This document shows positions 9,711 through 20,562 of a DNA stretch of 64,000 nt, piece by piece. The translations under genes were made by a program, and so were the position numbers. The notes under the pieces were generated by a model. That model saw only the letters and a list, made by a program, of their open reading frames with translations. It did not search any database and had not been told where the DNA came from. The DNA comes from Coenobita brevimanus (lineage: Eukaryota; Arthropoda; Malacostraca; Decapoda; Coenobitidae): the NCBI GenBank assembly GCA_032717465.1, contig CM064655.1, forward strand, positions 16,108,902-16,172,901, given 5' to 3'. Every line of letters begins with the position of its first letter. Position 1 is the stretch's first letter.

Positions 9711-10560
9711 CACCACTTCTATCCTACTGATCTCTTCCTCCCTTCTCACCTCCCTCCTTCTCCCAGCCATTTATACTTGCATTACTTTCATTCTCTATGT
9801 TTAACAATTCCTTAAAGTGTTATCTCCATCTGCTCACTCTTCCTCCCTTCTCCACTATCAACCTACCATTTTTATCTTTCACTCCCCTACTGACTTCTTT
9901 ATCACTCTGTCTAATTCTCTTTACCTCCTTCAAGAACATTTTCTTACATTCCTTCCACTTTACACTCAAATTCATTCCAAATCCCTCATCCACTCTCTTC
10001 TTACTCTCTCTTAATAATTTTTTCATCTCTCTATTCCTCTCTACATATAATTCTCTCTTCAGTTTCTCAACTTCCTCCACGCCTCTGCTTTCCAACCACT
10101 CACTATATGCTTCTTCTCTTGCACCACAGCTTCTATCACCTCTTCATTCCACCATGCTGCTCCTTGTACCCCCTTTCATCTTCTCTTCACCCCATACACC
10201 AGTTCGCATGCTAGAAAGAGTTCTGTGAATATTTTGCACACACCTTCCACCTACCCCGTCTGCTCCAAATCATATTTACCTAACTGCTCCTCCACTTCTC
10301 TCTTATATTCTGCCGTCTTTCCATCCTCTTGCAACCTTTTTACCCTCTTGGTATGGGTTACTTCCCCCTGTTGTTTTCTTCTATTCATCCGTTGCTTCAT
10401 GAGTTTCATCATCACCATGTGATGGTCAGAAAGTCCATTCTTCTAATTCCTGTATGCTCTTTCATCCATTACATACCCTTTCACTGTCTCATCCACACAC
10501 ACATAATCAGTCACTGCTTTCTATTCATTCAGTTCAACATTCACTCATCACTCACCACGT
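9618..10560 (-). mobile_element. LINE A1, 5' half (endonuclease end to RT start)
   Basis: Minus strand continuation of the element at 1795-3640. Visible in order from the 5' side: an endonuclease-terminal LSDHHMV motif near 10420, the linker (AAWWNEEVIEAV near 10140, MNLSVKWKECKKMFLKEV near 9960), and the RT start near 9650 (CGEVLKLGVELVVD). Several stops and a poly(T) run (9684-9710) break the frame. The break point complements the one near 3632, allowing for a diverged target duplication. This is the only family A copy here that keeps part of the endonuclease. Confidence 0.75.
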
Positions 10561-10909
10561 ACAGGCATACCCTGTGATCTGGTGCATCGCTAACCAATGA
10601 TTAGCTAGACCGAACAATAGAAATGGGGGAACTTTCCCACATTCCGAACGGCCGTTAATTCGCTAGTCTGAACACTTTATCCCTCCCTAGGTTTGAAAGG
10701 TGCACATCTGAATGTGTATGTGGTGGTGCACGAGGCTCTCCCAGTCCTCCCTCCATCCCCCTCTCTTCTACCCCCCTTCCACCCCGATCCTTTCTCCATC
10801 CCACCACACTCAGCGCTGCCAGGCATGTCTCCCTTCTCCAGCCCTGGTTGTCTCCCTCCCCATCCCTCCACCCTCCCCCACCCCCACTTGTCTCCCTTGT
10901 GCATGCGTG

Positions 10910-10962
<53 letters not shown>

Positions 10963-11365
10963 GTGAGTGAGTGAGACGGGGGGGGAGGGGGTAGCAGGGC
11001 AGCTTGGCTTTCTTGTCTCTCTTCCCATCCCCCTGCCGTCCCCAATCCCAGCTTGTTTTCCTTCCCATCCCCCCACCCTCCCTCACCTCTGCTTGTCTCT
11101 CTTCTCATCCCCTCACCCTCCTCCACCCCTGCTTGTCACCCTCCCAGTCCCCCCACCCTCCCCCACCCCCACTTGTCTCCCTCCCCCACCCCAGCTTATC
11201 TCCTTCCAGGCCCCCTGCCCTTCCCCACCTCTGCTTGTCTCCCTCCTTGTCCTCCTGTCCTCCCCCACCGCTGCTTGACAAACTGCCAGCTGCCTGCCTG
11301 GCTGTCAGTTGCCCTGAGGTATCTGAACACTGCACATCCTATCACCTTCCCTTCTGCATGTTTTT
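10561..11365. repeat. C-rich low-complexity tract with GA/GTGA array
   Basis: 10561-10740 shows nothing recognisable. 10740-11290 is pyrimidine-rich, made of recurring CTTGTCTCCCTCCC / CCCCCACCC phrases at about 38-50 bp spacing, a decayed minisatellite. 10914-10976 is (GA)n followed by (GTGA)n. A T-run (11361-11388) is the poly(A) of the adjacent minus-strand LINE C2. Long overlapping reading frames here are composition artefacts. Confidence 0.7.
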
Positions 11366-13335
11366 TTTTTTTTTTTTTTTTTTTTTTTCCAAGGAAGAAG
11401 GAACCAAAGGCCAGAAGCCTGCAAACCGTTCCTTCCAAGAAAAACAAAAACAATACAAGAGAGAGCCAAATTCAAGATCCATTTATTTCGAGATGCCTGG
11501 ACACAGCATTTGAAAGACTGGAGATCATAGGAAGTAGGAAATACAGACAGAGGGACACAGTTCCAGAGTTGACCTGTTGCATAAATGAAAGACTAGGAGT
11601 AACGGTTCACTCTTGCATTAGAGAGCTGGACAGAAAAGGGATGAGAGTTTGTTGCTAGACGGGTGCTACGCACCCATCGTAGAGGTGGAGGGATGAATGC
11701 AGACGGTTCAGAGGAACAATGACCATTGAAGTAGCAATAGGAGAGAGATAAAGATGCAACAGTGCGACGAAGAGACAGAGGTTGAAGGGAACCAGTAAGA
11801 GGAGGAGAGTTACTGAAACGAAAAGCCTTTGACTCCACCCTATTGAGAAGAGCTGTATGTGGGGAGCCTCTCCACACATTAGAGCTGTACTCTACACAGG
11901 GGCAAATAAAACCTGTGTATAAGGTCAACAACTGTGCAGCAGGTAAAGAAGGTACAGAGTCGGCTTAGCACACCTAAACCCTTGGAAGCAGATTTTACAA
12001 GAGATGTAATATGGTCTTTCCAAGATAAGTCCCGAGTGAATGAAACTCGAAGCATGTTCAGGGATGATGCAGGATTCAACTGGATATTATTAAACATTAA
12101 TGGGTACTCCTGTGGAAGATTTTGTTGGGTTGATAGGTGTAAGAACTGAGTCTTTGATGCATTAAAAACAACAAGATTATTATTACCCCAGTCAGAGATA
12201 CGAGCCAAGTCAGACATTAGGTGTGGCATAGCCTCATTCCTTGTCTGTTAAAGTAACTGTTGAGATGCACGTTGCAGGAACCGAATGGAAAGGTGAAGGG
12301 TGGAATCATCAGCATATGAGTGGATAGGGCTAGATGTACAGCTTAGAAGTTCATTGATGAATAATAGGAAGAGAGTTGGTGACAGGGAAGGGTGCACCAA
12401 GGAATTTTCTAAAGGGGGGGCCCGTAGTGAGGTGAGGTCAGGTAATCCGATAATTACTGGGAGGTCATATGCAGGTTTAGAGTCAGAGAGCTGCTGGATC
12501 GTGTGTTGCTATTTGTTTGTACTTGCCAGTTTTTCATGCTTTGCTGTTATCGAAATAAATATATATAAATTTTTTAAAGGAGCCAGAGAGCTAAGGGAGG
12601 GCCCGGGCCCGGGGCCCTCCCCCTGGGTGCGCCCCTGGTGACAGGACAGAGCCCTGAGGAACACCAATGTTGACAGACCTACAAGAAGAACGATGGCCGT
12701 CTACAACAGCGGCTATAGAACTACCAGAGAGGAAGCTACAGATGTAAGCATGGATAAAAGGATAGAAACCATATGAGGGCAGTTTGGAAATTAAAGATTT
12801 ATGCCAGACTCTATCGAAAGCCTTTGAGATGTCAAGTGCAATGGCAAAGCTTTCGCCAAAGTCCCGAAAGGAGGATGACCAGGAGTCTGAAAGGTAGGTG
12901 AGAAGATCGCCAGTGAAGCGTCCCTGATGGAACCCATACTGACAATCTGAAAGAAGGTTGTGATAGGAAAGATGCTTTAAAATTTTTCTGTTAAGAATAG
13001 TCTTGAAAACTTTTGAGACAGAGGATGTTAAAGCAATTGGACAACAGTTAGAGGGTTGGGAGTGGTCACCCTTCATTGGGACTGGTTGAATGAGAGCAAC
13101 CTTCCAGCAAAAAGGAAACGTACTAGTTGACAGACACAGGCGAAACAGTTTACCTAGGCAGGGTGTAAGCACAGAGACACAGTTCTTGAGGACAACATGA
13201 GGGACTCCCATCAGGCCCATATGCCTTGTTAGTATTGAGGCCAGTGATGGTAGAAAATACATCAGCTGAAGAGATTTTAACGTCAAGCATGAGGAAGTCA
13301 GAGGGGGGAAGTGATGTCTGATGCCTCATTTTTTA
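11366..13335 (-). mobile_element. LINE C2, 5'-truncated copy
   Basis: Minus strand copy of family C with its poly(A) end at 11361-11388. RT fragments: ALDISKAFDRVWHKSLIS, SVNIGVPQGSVLSP (12650-13280), then the YADD region near 12300, ISDWGNNNLVVFNASKTQ near 12190, and the C-terminus (SLSLSYCYFNGHCSSE, frameshifted near 11900). It is better preserved than C1. A MITE (12387-12637) interrupts it just after the GVPQGSVLSP motif. The 5' end near 13335 lacks the endonuclease. The frame is interrupted by a few stops and frameshifts. Confidence 0.88.
12387..12637. mobile_element. hAT-type MITE with 8-bp target duplication
   Basis: GTGACAGG flanks it on both sides (12379-12386, 12638-12645). Termini GAAGGGTGCACCAAGG and, inverted, CAGGGGCGCACCCAGG match at 12 of 16 positions. 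The 8-bp duplication and CAGGGGCG-like end are typical of hAT elements. It contains a G-run near 12414 and a palindromic GGGCCCGGGCCC near the right end. No coding potential is seen. LINE C2 reads through in register once it is removed. Confidence 0.82.
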
Positions 13336-15374
13336 GCAACAGTATTGTTTATGAGACTAACAACATTACCTATGGTGTTTCTGTGTCAGTCTCTATTGAC
13401 TGAGTGAGGTATATGAGAGTTTGGGTTTGGGTCTGGAATGCATCTCTGGCTTTTCTTCAACATCTTATGGGGAAAACTGCTTCAATATCCGATATACTCA
13501 CCAAACACTCCCACTGGTACGCAACATTGCTAGATATCAGGGTAGGCTTGTATACTTGTGGATCACTTTGTGCTTAAAGAGGGTATTGACTCCCACCAAC
13601 CCACGCAATCAAAAGCACTAGCGAGCAGAAAGAGATGCATCGCAAGTGAAAGATGGCGGCAAACTGAGCATCGCAGAGGCATGGGTGCAAGTTAGGTGTT
13701 TGTTTATAAGCCTAACTCGCACTTTTCCTGTGAGTAAACGGGTTAATATGAACTATTTTCTCCAAAACATGTTACCACGTGCAGCCTCTTGCGTCATGAC
13801 TACGACTTTAACCTCATTACCTCGTGTTTTCACAAATCAATGGAAATTTTTACGAGTTGATTTTTTAAAAACTTTTCCATGATAGCTTCTATGAGTTATC
13901 CCGAATTACGATTAATTGAAGTATGAATTAATGAGGGTTTACTGTACATTCACTAACTTCACTTCTCTCGAAGGTCATAACTTTATTCTTCCCTACATTC
14001 ACCTTTAGATTCTGTTTCTTACACACTCTCCCAAACTCAGATATATACATGTACTGTATATATAGTATATATATATACTGTACCGTATTTTTGGGCATAT
14101 AAGGCGCATCCCAATTTTGGCAGGCCTAATCTTGGGAAAAAAAAAAAAAAAAAAAAATGCAGCTAACCCCAGACCCCCTAGCTGAATGTCTCACATAAGC
14201 ACAATTCATGTCCTGGTTATAAAATTTTCATGTACTGTACAGGGATCATGAAAATTTAGACTGATGCCCTTTGGTAAGCTATCATGGTGGGCTAAGTCAC
14301 AGTACTTACCTTAACACTACCAAATATCACCACTGACCTCCACCATCACTAGTATTGGCCATCGTTAATAACTCTAACCACTATGAACCAACAACACTAA
14401 TATTATTAATCATCACAGTTAATATTATCAACCTCCACTGCTGACATAGTTTGACACCACCAACTACCACCCCTAATACATAGCTGTCATCACTGCTTAA
14501 GCAGCATACACCATCACCTGATCACTTGTAAACAAACATGGTGGTGCAAGTTGTGAAGTCATCAGAACTTAGAGTAACAAAAAAATACAGCTGAATATCT
14601 AGTTTATTAAGCAGTCATAGTGACTTAAATATGTTTGTTTAAATATCTATATTTTTTACTGTTATTTTTCCTCAAACTTGTGAGGATTACGATACATCTT
14701 TTATTATAATGAACTGCCAAAAAAAACAATCAACACAGAACAATAAAGATCATATTTGACCCCTAACAGGAGGGCGACGTTACGTAACATCTGTGCGTGA
14801 GGGGGCGGGTGACGTTATGTAACGTTCATCCACTTTCGGTCCTAATTTATTGGCGAAATTGGGTGATGAGGCATCCTTGTCACCTATTGTTCTGCCCTCT
14901 ACTCTCCCAAGCCTTGAAACAAGTAAAACGGACTATATATATATATATAAATTGTAGTGTTATATTTGTTCAAGTAAAACAGTATTATGTATGTGAGGTA
15001 TATTGTTATAAGTGTTCAGGTATAACAGAAAACACATAAGTAAGATTTTGAAGACAATGAATAGTGTAAAGAAAGCATAAATGATAAATAGAGTGTTCAG
15101 TGGTGAAGAAAAAGCATATGAGTAAATAGTTTGCTAGCCTCGCCCCAGTCGCACCTGGTGATAAGCTGCCTGCCTGCTCTCCTCCCTCACTCCTTCCCTC
15201 CTCCTCCCACAGCCAGCAGAGACGTACTACCGCGCATGTAACACCTCTTGCCTTCGTTTTTCATCCATTTTCATCGATTTATGCATGTTTAGGCTTTTTC
15301 CTTGATACTTTATTTTTCCGAAAATATGCCGCCCCATACGGTGGTATAATTGATAAGTTGCCCGCAAATAAGGG
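13336..15374. other. Unassigned stretch with repeat relics
   Basis: No host gene was recognised. Relics: 13950-14040 is a minus-strand LINE A fragment (equivalent to 7440-7535); 14087-14160 starts with CCGTATTTTTGGGCATATAA, the same terminal type as the inverted end at 26130-26165, followed by an A-run (14139-14159); 14938-14950 is (TA)n. A GGGGTTAA junction at 15372-15379 resembles the piggyBac-type right end at 23021-23030, but no matching left end was found. The remainder is A/T-rich and unrecognised. Confidence 0.5.
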
Positions 15375-15382
15375 GTTAAAGT

Positions 15383-16112
15383 TCGTTTCGTTTTGTTTTT
15401 AAAGGCTCCAACATGCTTGCATGTGTCGGCCTTGGCCACCTAATGGCGGCTCTCCACGCTGCACGATCCATTGCAGCCTCCCTGTTCAGTCCCTTAACCC
15501 TAAGGTCACACTTAATGACCTCGTCCCATGTCTTTCTTGGTCTACCCCTCATAACCCCACCCCCAATATTAACACTTCTCACCTTCCTTACCCAATTATC
15601 ATCCCCCATCCTCTCCACATGTCCAAACCACCTCAATCTACCTCTCCTCATCACAACACCAATACACTCCAGTCCCATCCTACCTCTCAACTCTTCCATT
15701 GTAAACCCAGCCCCTCCAGGCCTTGGACGCAGGGACACACTGCACATCCACTTAATCATTGTCATTTCTGTACATCTGAGCCGGCGAATATCTTCCTCCC
15801 TCACTGCTCAGGTCTCACTGCCATACAGCATTACACTCCTAACAAATGCTGCATACAAAGACCCCTTAGCACGTAGGGAGAGCCCTCTCAGTGTCAGGAA
15901 AGGCAAGAGCTCCCTGAACTTCTTCCAACCACTTCTCACCCTAGCCACAGAGCTAGCTCCAGCCCCACCTCCAGCACACAACATGTCTCCCAGATAACAA
16001 AACTCTTCCACACACTCAAGAGATTCACCTGAAAGTTCAATCCTTTCACGTCTGACAATCTCCACCTGCTCACGCCGGCACGCCGTACACATAAAATCAG
16101 CATTATCTCGCA
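15383..16112 (-). mobile_element. LINE B2, 5'-truncated fragment
   Basis: Bracketed by GTTAAAGT (15375-15382 and 16113-16120). Minus strand 3' portion of family B: it begins in the zinc finger (CTACRREQVEIV) and runs through ESLECVEEFCYLGDML, LYGSET, MIKWMCSVSLRPRPGGAGF, RLRWFGHVERMGDDNWVRK to the 3' tail (GCTCCAACATGCTTGCATGT inverted) and a CGTTTCGTTTTG end. Few differences separate it from B1 and B4, with one stop near 15805. Confidence 0.92.
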
Positions 16113-16244
16113 GTTAAAGTATGAGCAAATATTTGATTTGATTTTTATTTTATTTTTATTTTGACTATAACCCAGTGAGTTTTTATTAAAATTGATAAAA
16201 CATGAGGAAATATAAAAAGACGTAAACAAACAACAGTGCACAGC

Positions 16245-18200
16245 TGATGTGGACCTAAGGACAGTAAAGGACCTAAGAAGACCTATAGCTCTTGCTAATG
16301 TCTCATGCAAGATCTTTATGGCACTGGTGAAAGGTGAAATTGAGGACTGTCTGATGCACAATGAGGAAATTAAAGAAACGAAAGCTGGGTTTTCAAAAGG
16401 AAGTAGACTAGAGGACAATCTACTTATATTGAGATACTGTATAGAGAAAAGTTATAAAAGGAAAAAACCACTAATAGTGGTAGCAATAGACTTCCAAGAG
16501 GCTTTTGATTCCATTAAAAGGGAAAAACTTATTGAAATTATGAAGAAATATAAATTTCATGAACAAATTATAGAGGCTGTATTGAGTGTATATACAGAAG
16601 ACAAAAGAGAAATAGATTTAGGAGAAGATAAACAGGAAATTGTAGTGACAAGCGGCATCAGACAAGGATGCACTGGCTCAATGTCTCTATTCAAATTAAT
16701 AACTTATGAAATAATGGAAAAGGTGGATCAAGAGGGAAGAGGATACAGAGATGAAGACTTCAAGATAGGATCACTTTTCTTTGCGGATGATGCACTGATA
16801 CTGGCTGAAATGATGAAAGAGGCACAGGAAAATATCAGAATAATGAAATCATCTTAAATGTCAGGACCAACTGCCTAGCCCCGGGCTTCTACGCTCCTCT
16901 TGGGGCAACGTAAGATTGGATGATGGATGGATGGATGAATGAAAGAAGTGGGCAGAAGTTGTGGACTTGAGATAAACGGACAAAAAAGCAATATTATGAT
17001 ATAAAATAGTGAAGAAAATCCGCAACAAACTGAAGGAATAAAATTAGTAAACAACATGAAATACTTGGGAATATCGGTGGACAATACGAGGAATATGTTC
17101 AAGACCCAGAAAACAATGATGATTCAGAATGCACAAAAGTTGGCAAATTTAACATACAGTACTCAATGAGAAATCCATAAGAGAAAAAAGTTGTAACAAA
17201 GTATTAATAGGTTAGATCTTCTGGAAAACTGTTGCCCTGCCTTCCATACTACATGAAGTGGATATTGTAAATGTAACGGATGATGAGATAAGTAAACTGC
17301 AGACAACAGAAAATGGTGTGTACAGGAAGATCTTAGGAGGAATAAAATGGACAGCTGCAGCATCACTGAAAGGAGAAATAGGTTCATCCTCCATGAAAAC
17401 AAGGATAATGACTGGAAAGATGCAGTATATTAGAAATATAATGACTGGAGAAAAAGAAATAATGAAAGGGATACTTGCCATCATGAAAGAAATAAACTCT
17501 AAGTGGTGGAAGAAAGCAGAGGAGTATCTGAAAGAAACAGGCTTGACAGAGACGGAATTAAGAGAAATGATGAGGGAGATGGTCAAAGCCTAGACAAGAC
17601 AGTGGGACACACATAAATGGATGGAAGAGGTGGAATGCAAAAGTAGTTTAGTTATATATAAAAAAATGGAAAAGTGAAATAAAAGAGAAGAACATATATG
17701 ACCATAGATTCTCCTCAGTTATTCTCTTCAGGGCCAGGACAAACAGTTTACTGCTAAACACAAGAAGACAACATACAGGAGAAAATATAGGGTGTGAGCT
17801 GTGCGAGGCACCAGAGGAGAACCTGAAACACCTATTACTATTTTGCCCAACGTAAAGTGAAGAAAGGAAAGCTGTTACTGAATTGCAACAACCATATAAA
17901 GAAAACATAGAAGACATTATTGGGAAATTTCTGTTTATTACTAAAAATATGGAAGCAAAAAAGGAAGGATTGGACGAGATATGGAGAAAGCTAGAGCAAA
18001 ATATAAAGGAACTGAGAGGGGAAACACAAGGGCATAAAACCAGCTTTATAGTAAAAACCAGATGATTAGTATAGTATTGAAGAAAACCCAGACCACAAAG
18101 CACCGCAGAATAAAGTAGAAGTAAAAAAAAAATATAAGATGAAAGGGAGTGCCGATGCAAAGGCTTTGCTCCCGTCTCACAACTGAACTGAACTGTGGAA
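16245..18200 (+). mobile_element. LINE E, 5'-truncated, interrupted by a SINE fragment
   Basis: RT pseudogene unrelated in detail to A-D: RRPIALANVSCKIFMALV, FSKGSRLEDNLLILRYCIEK, VAIDFQEAFDSIKREKL (first Asp), SGIRQGCTGSMSLFKLITY, GSLFFADDALILAE (catalytic FADD, near 16780). The frame is cut at 16850 by a SINE F fragment and resumes at 16941. The C-terminal half (17258-18060) includes a CELCEAPEENLKHLLLFC finger of CCHC type near 17795, as in several LINE clades. It ends with (AACTG)n near 18185. Several stops are present. No target duplication was found. Confidence 0.85.
16850..16940 (+). mobile_element. SINE F, 3'-end fragment inside LINE E
   Basis: Matches the last ~90 bp of SINE F at 44630-44720 (CATCTTAAATGTCAGGACC, GGGGCAACGTA) with a (GATG)n tail. 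ATGAAA lies on both sides as a short target duplication candidate. LINE E continues across it. It adds a false stop shortly after the RT FADD motif. Confidence 0.8.
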
Positions 18201-18243
18201 ACAGGTTTGCTTATTATGTACTGAATAACTATATTTGTAATTA

Positions 18244-20404
18244 TCTTGAGAGTTACTGATGTAACATGAGGCTGGACAAGAGGACCACCAAGACATAAAG
18301 TAACATGGTGGTGGGATGAGGGTGTAGAAGCTGCAATTAAGGAGAAAAGAAGGCTTTTCCGGGAATGGAAGAAGGGTGGTAGCAAAGAGGAATATTTGGC
18401 TGCCAAGCGTAGGGCTAGAAGAGAGGTATACAGGGCAAAGTCTGAGTCACAGAGACAATTACTTGATAACCTAAATCACGGGGAAAGGAAAAATATATTT
18501 AGGGTGGCAGGTCAGGTGAAGAGGGATAATCGGGATATCATAGGTAAGCAGTGTGTGAAGAATGATGAAGGAGGGGTAGTGGTGAACAGTGAGGATATTA
18601 AAGATGCATGGAGAGAGCATTATAACCAGTTGTTGAATGAGGAGTTTGACTGGGACAGAGAAGGTTTGGAGCCAGCAGATCCAGTGTCTGGCCCTTGGCC
18701 TTTGATTGATACTGCTACTGTGAGTGAGGCAATAGGCAGGATGAGGGTGGGGAAGGCAGCAGGTGTGTCTGGGTTGACTGCCGAAATGTTGAAGGCCTCA
18801 GGCGATATAGGGGTGAGTTTAGTCACTGACCTGATAAATAGGATTATTTATGAGTGTGTTGTCCCAGATGATTGGTTGAAGAGTGTAATTGTAAATGTGT
18901 ATAAAGGGAAGGGTGATGCCCTGGAAAGAGGAAATTATAGAGGTATAAAGCTTTTAGATCAGATAATGAAGGTAATGGAGAGAGTTTTAGAAGGTATAAT
19001 TAGAGAAAGAGTGAATATTGATGAGATGCAGTTTGGGTTTATGCCAGGTAGGGGGACCACTGATGCCATATTCATTGTTCGACAGCTTCAGGAAAAATAT
19101 AATGGTAGGAGAAGGGATCTTGATTTTGTTTTTGTTGATTTGGAAAAGACCTTTGACAGAGTCCCTACAGAGGTGGTGAAGTGGGCAATGAGAAAGCTTG
19201 GCTTGGAGGAGTGGCTGGTAAGGGTGGTTATGGCCATGTATGTGGGTGCTCACACCCAGGTGAGAGTGAATGGAGATTTGAGTGATGAGTTTTCCGTGAA
19301 TGTTGGTGTGCATCAGGGGTCAGTCTTGAGTCCCATGTTGTTTATCATGGTACTTGAAGCCCTTTCACGTGAGTTTAGAAACGGACTCCCGTGGGAGTTG
19401 TTGTTTGCTGATGATTTGGTGTTGATTGCAGAGAATGAAAGGAAGGCAGAGGAAAGGTTTAGGAAGTGGAGAGATGGTATGGGGCAAAAGGGTTTAAGGG
19501 TAAATGCAGATAAAACAAAAGTGATGATATCTAGGGTTGGTGGCGGTACTGTCAAAGACGAGGGAGAGTGGCAATGTGCAGTTTGCCACAAGGGCATGGG
19601 AAGTAATTCCATCTTGTGCGGTGTGTGTGATAAATGGGTGCATAAGAGATGTAGTTGTATCAGAGGTAGACTGAGAGATAATGCTGATTTTATGTGTACG
19701 GCGTGCCGGCGTGAGCAGGTGGAGATTGTCAGACGTGAAAGGATTGAACTTGCTGGTGAATCTCTTGAGTGTGTGGAAGAGTTTTGTTATTTGGGAGACA
19801 TGTTGTGTGCTTGAGGTGGGGCTGGAGCTAGCTCTGTGGCTAGGGTGAGAAGTGGTTGGAAGAAGTTCAGGGAGCTCTTGCCTCTCTTGACATTGAGAGG
19901 GCTCTCCCTACGTGCTAAGGGGTCTTTGTATGCAGCATGTGTTAGGAGTGTAATGCTGAATGGCAGTGAGACCTGGGCAGTGAAGGAGGAAGATATTCGC
20001 TGGCTCAGACGTACAGAAATGACAATGATTAGGTGGATGTGCAGTGCGTCCCTGCGTCCAAGGCCTGGAGGGGCTGGGTTTACAATGGAAGAGTTGAGAG
20101 GTAGGATGGGACTGGAGTGTATTGGTGTTGTGATGAGGAGAAGTAGACTGAGGTGGTTTGGACATGTGGAGAGGATGGGGGGTGATAATTGGCTGAGGAA
20201 GGTGAGAAGTGTTAATATTGGGGGTGGGGTTATGAGAGGTAGACCGAGAAAAACATGGGACGAGGTCATTGAGTGTGACCTTAGGGTTAAGGGACTGAAC
20301 AGAGAGGCTGCAATGGATCGTGCAGCGTGGAGAGCCGCCATTAGGTGACCAAGGCCGACACATGCAAGCATGTTGGAGCCTTTAAAAAAGAAACGAAACA
20401 AAAC
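18244..20404 (+). mobile_element. LINE B1, 5'-truncated, very young copy
   Basis: Starts in the linker before RT (equivalent to about 47670 in B4) and runs to the AAACG-type tail. Near-identical to B4 over 2.1 kb. Candidate target duplication TATTTGTAATT is at 18232-18242 and 20427-20437, which would add about 24 bp after the tail. It lies just downstream of LINE E and just upstream of the pogo-type element at 20445. Confidence 0.93.
18396..20348 (+). pseudogene. LINE B1 ORF2 (reverse transcriptase plus PHD-like finger), one stop
   Basis: Open except for a TGA at 19812-19814, where B4 has a Gly codon. Order: NLNHGERKNIFRVAGQVK linker, MRVGKAAGVSGLTAEMLK, NYRGIKLLDQIMKVMERVL, FGFMPGRGTTDAIFIVRQ, FVFVDLEKTFDRVP, GVHQGSVLSPMLFIMVLEA, LLFADDLVLIAE (catalytic FADD near 19405), then Cys-rich CAVCHKGMG...CGVCDKWVHKRC...CTAC (about 19580-19710), LYAACVRSVMLNGSETWAV, MCSASLRPRPGG, RLRWFGHVERM. 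The finger has C4HC3 spacing like PHD domains. The endonuclease is lost by 5' truncation. Confidence 0.93.
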
Positions 20405-20562
20405 TTACACGTGTCTAACTATCCAGTATTTGTAATTTATAATACAGTGGAAGCTCGATTATCCAGGCTCGGATTATCCAGCTTTCGGTATATCCAGGCC
20501 ATGACCGAATGGTTCAGTGGTACAGTAGTACATAGAATTATCCGTACGATATCTCCGGTTTA

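Noticed and set aside
10655..11658. Several overlapping long frames on both strands
   Set aside because: Produced by C-rich and GA-repeat composition; repetitive Pro/Ser or Gly/Arg peptides with no domain.
14755..15378. Third piggyBac-type element ending at GGGGTTAA
   Set aside because: The candidate left end (TTGACCCCTAACAGG) matches poorly and lacks TTAA.
18987..20363. Minus-strand frames opposite LINE B1
   Set aside because: Antisense shadows of the RT and C-terminal region, rich in Pro/His/Ser.
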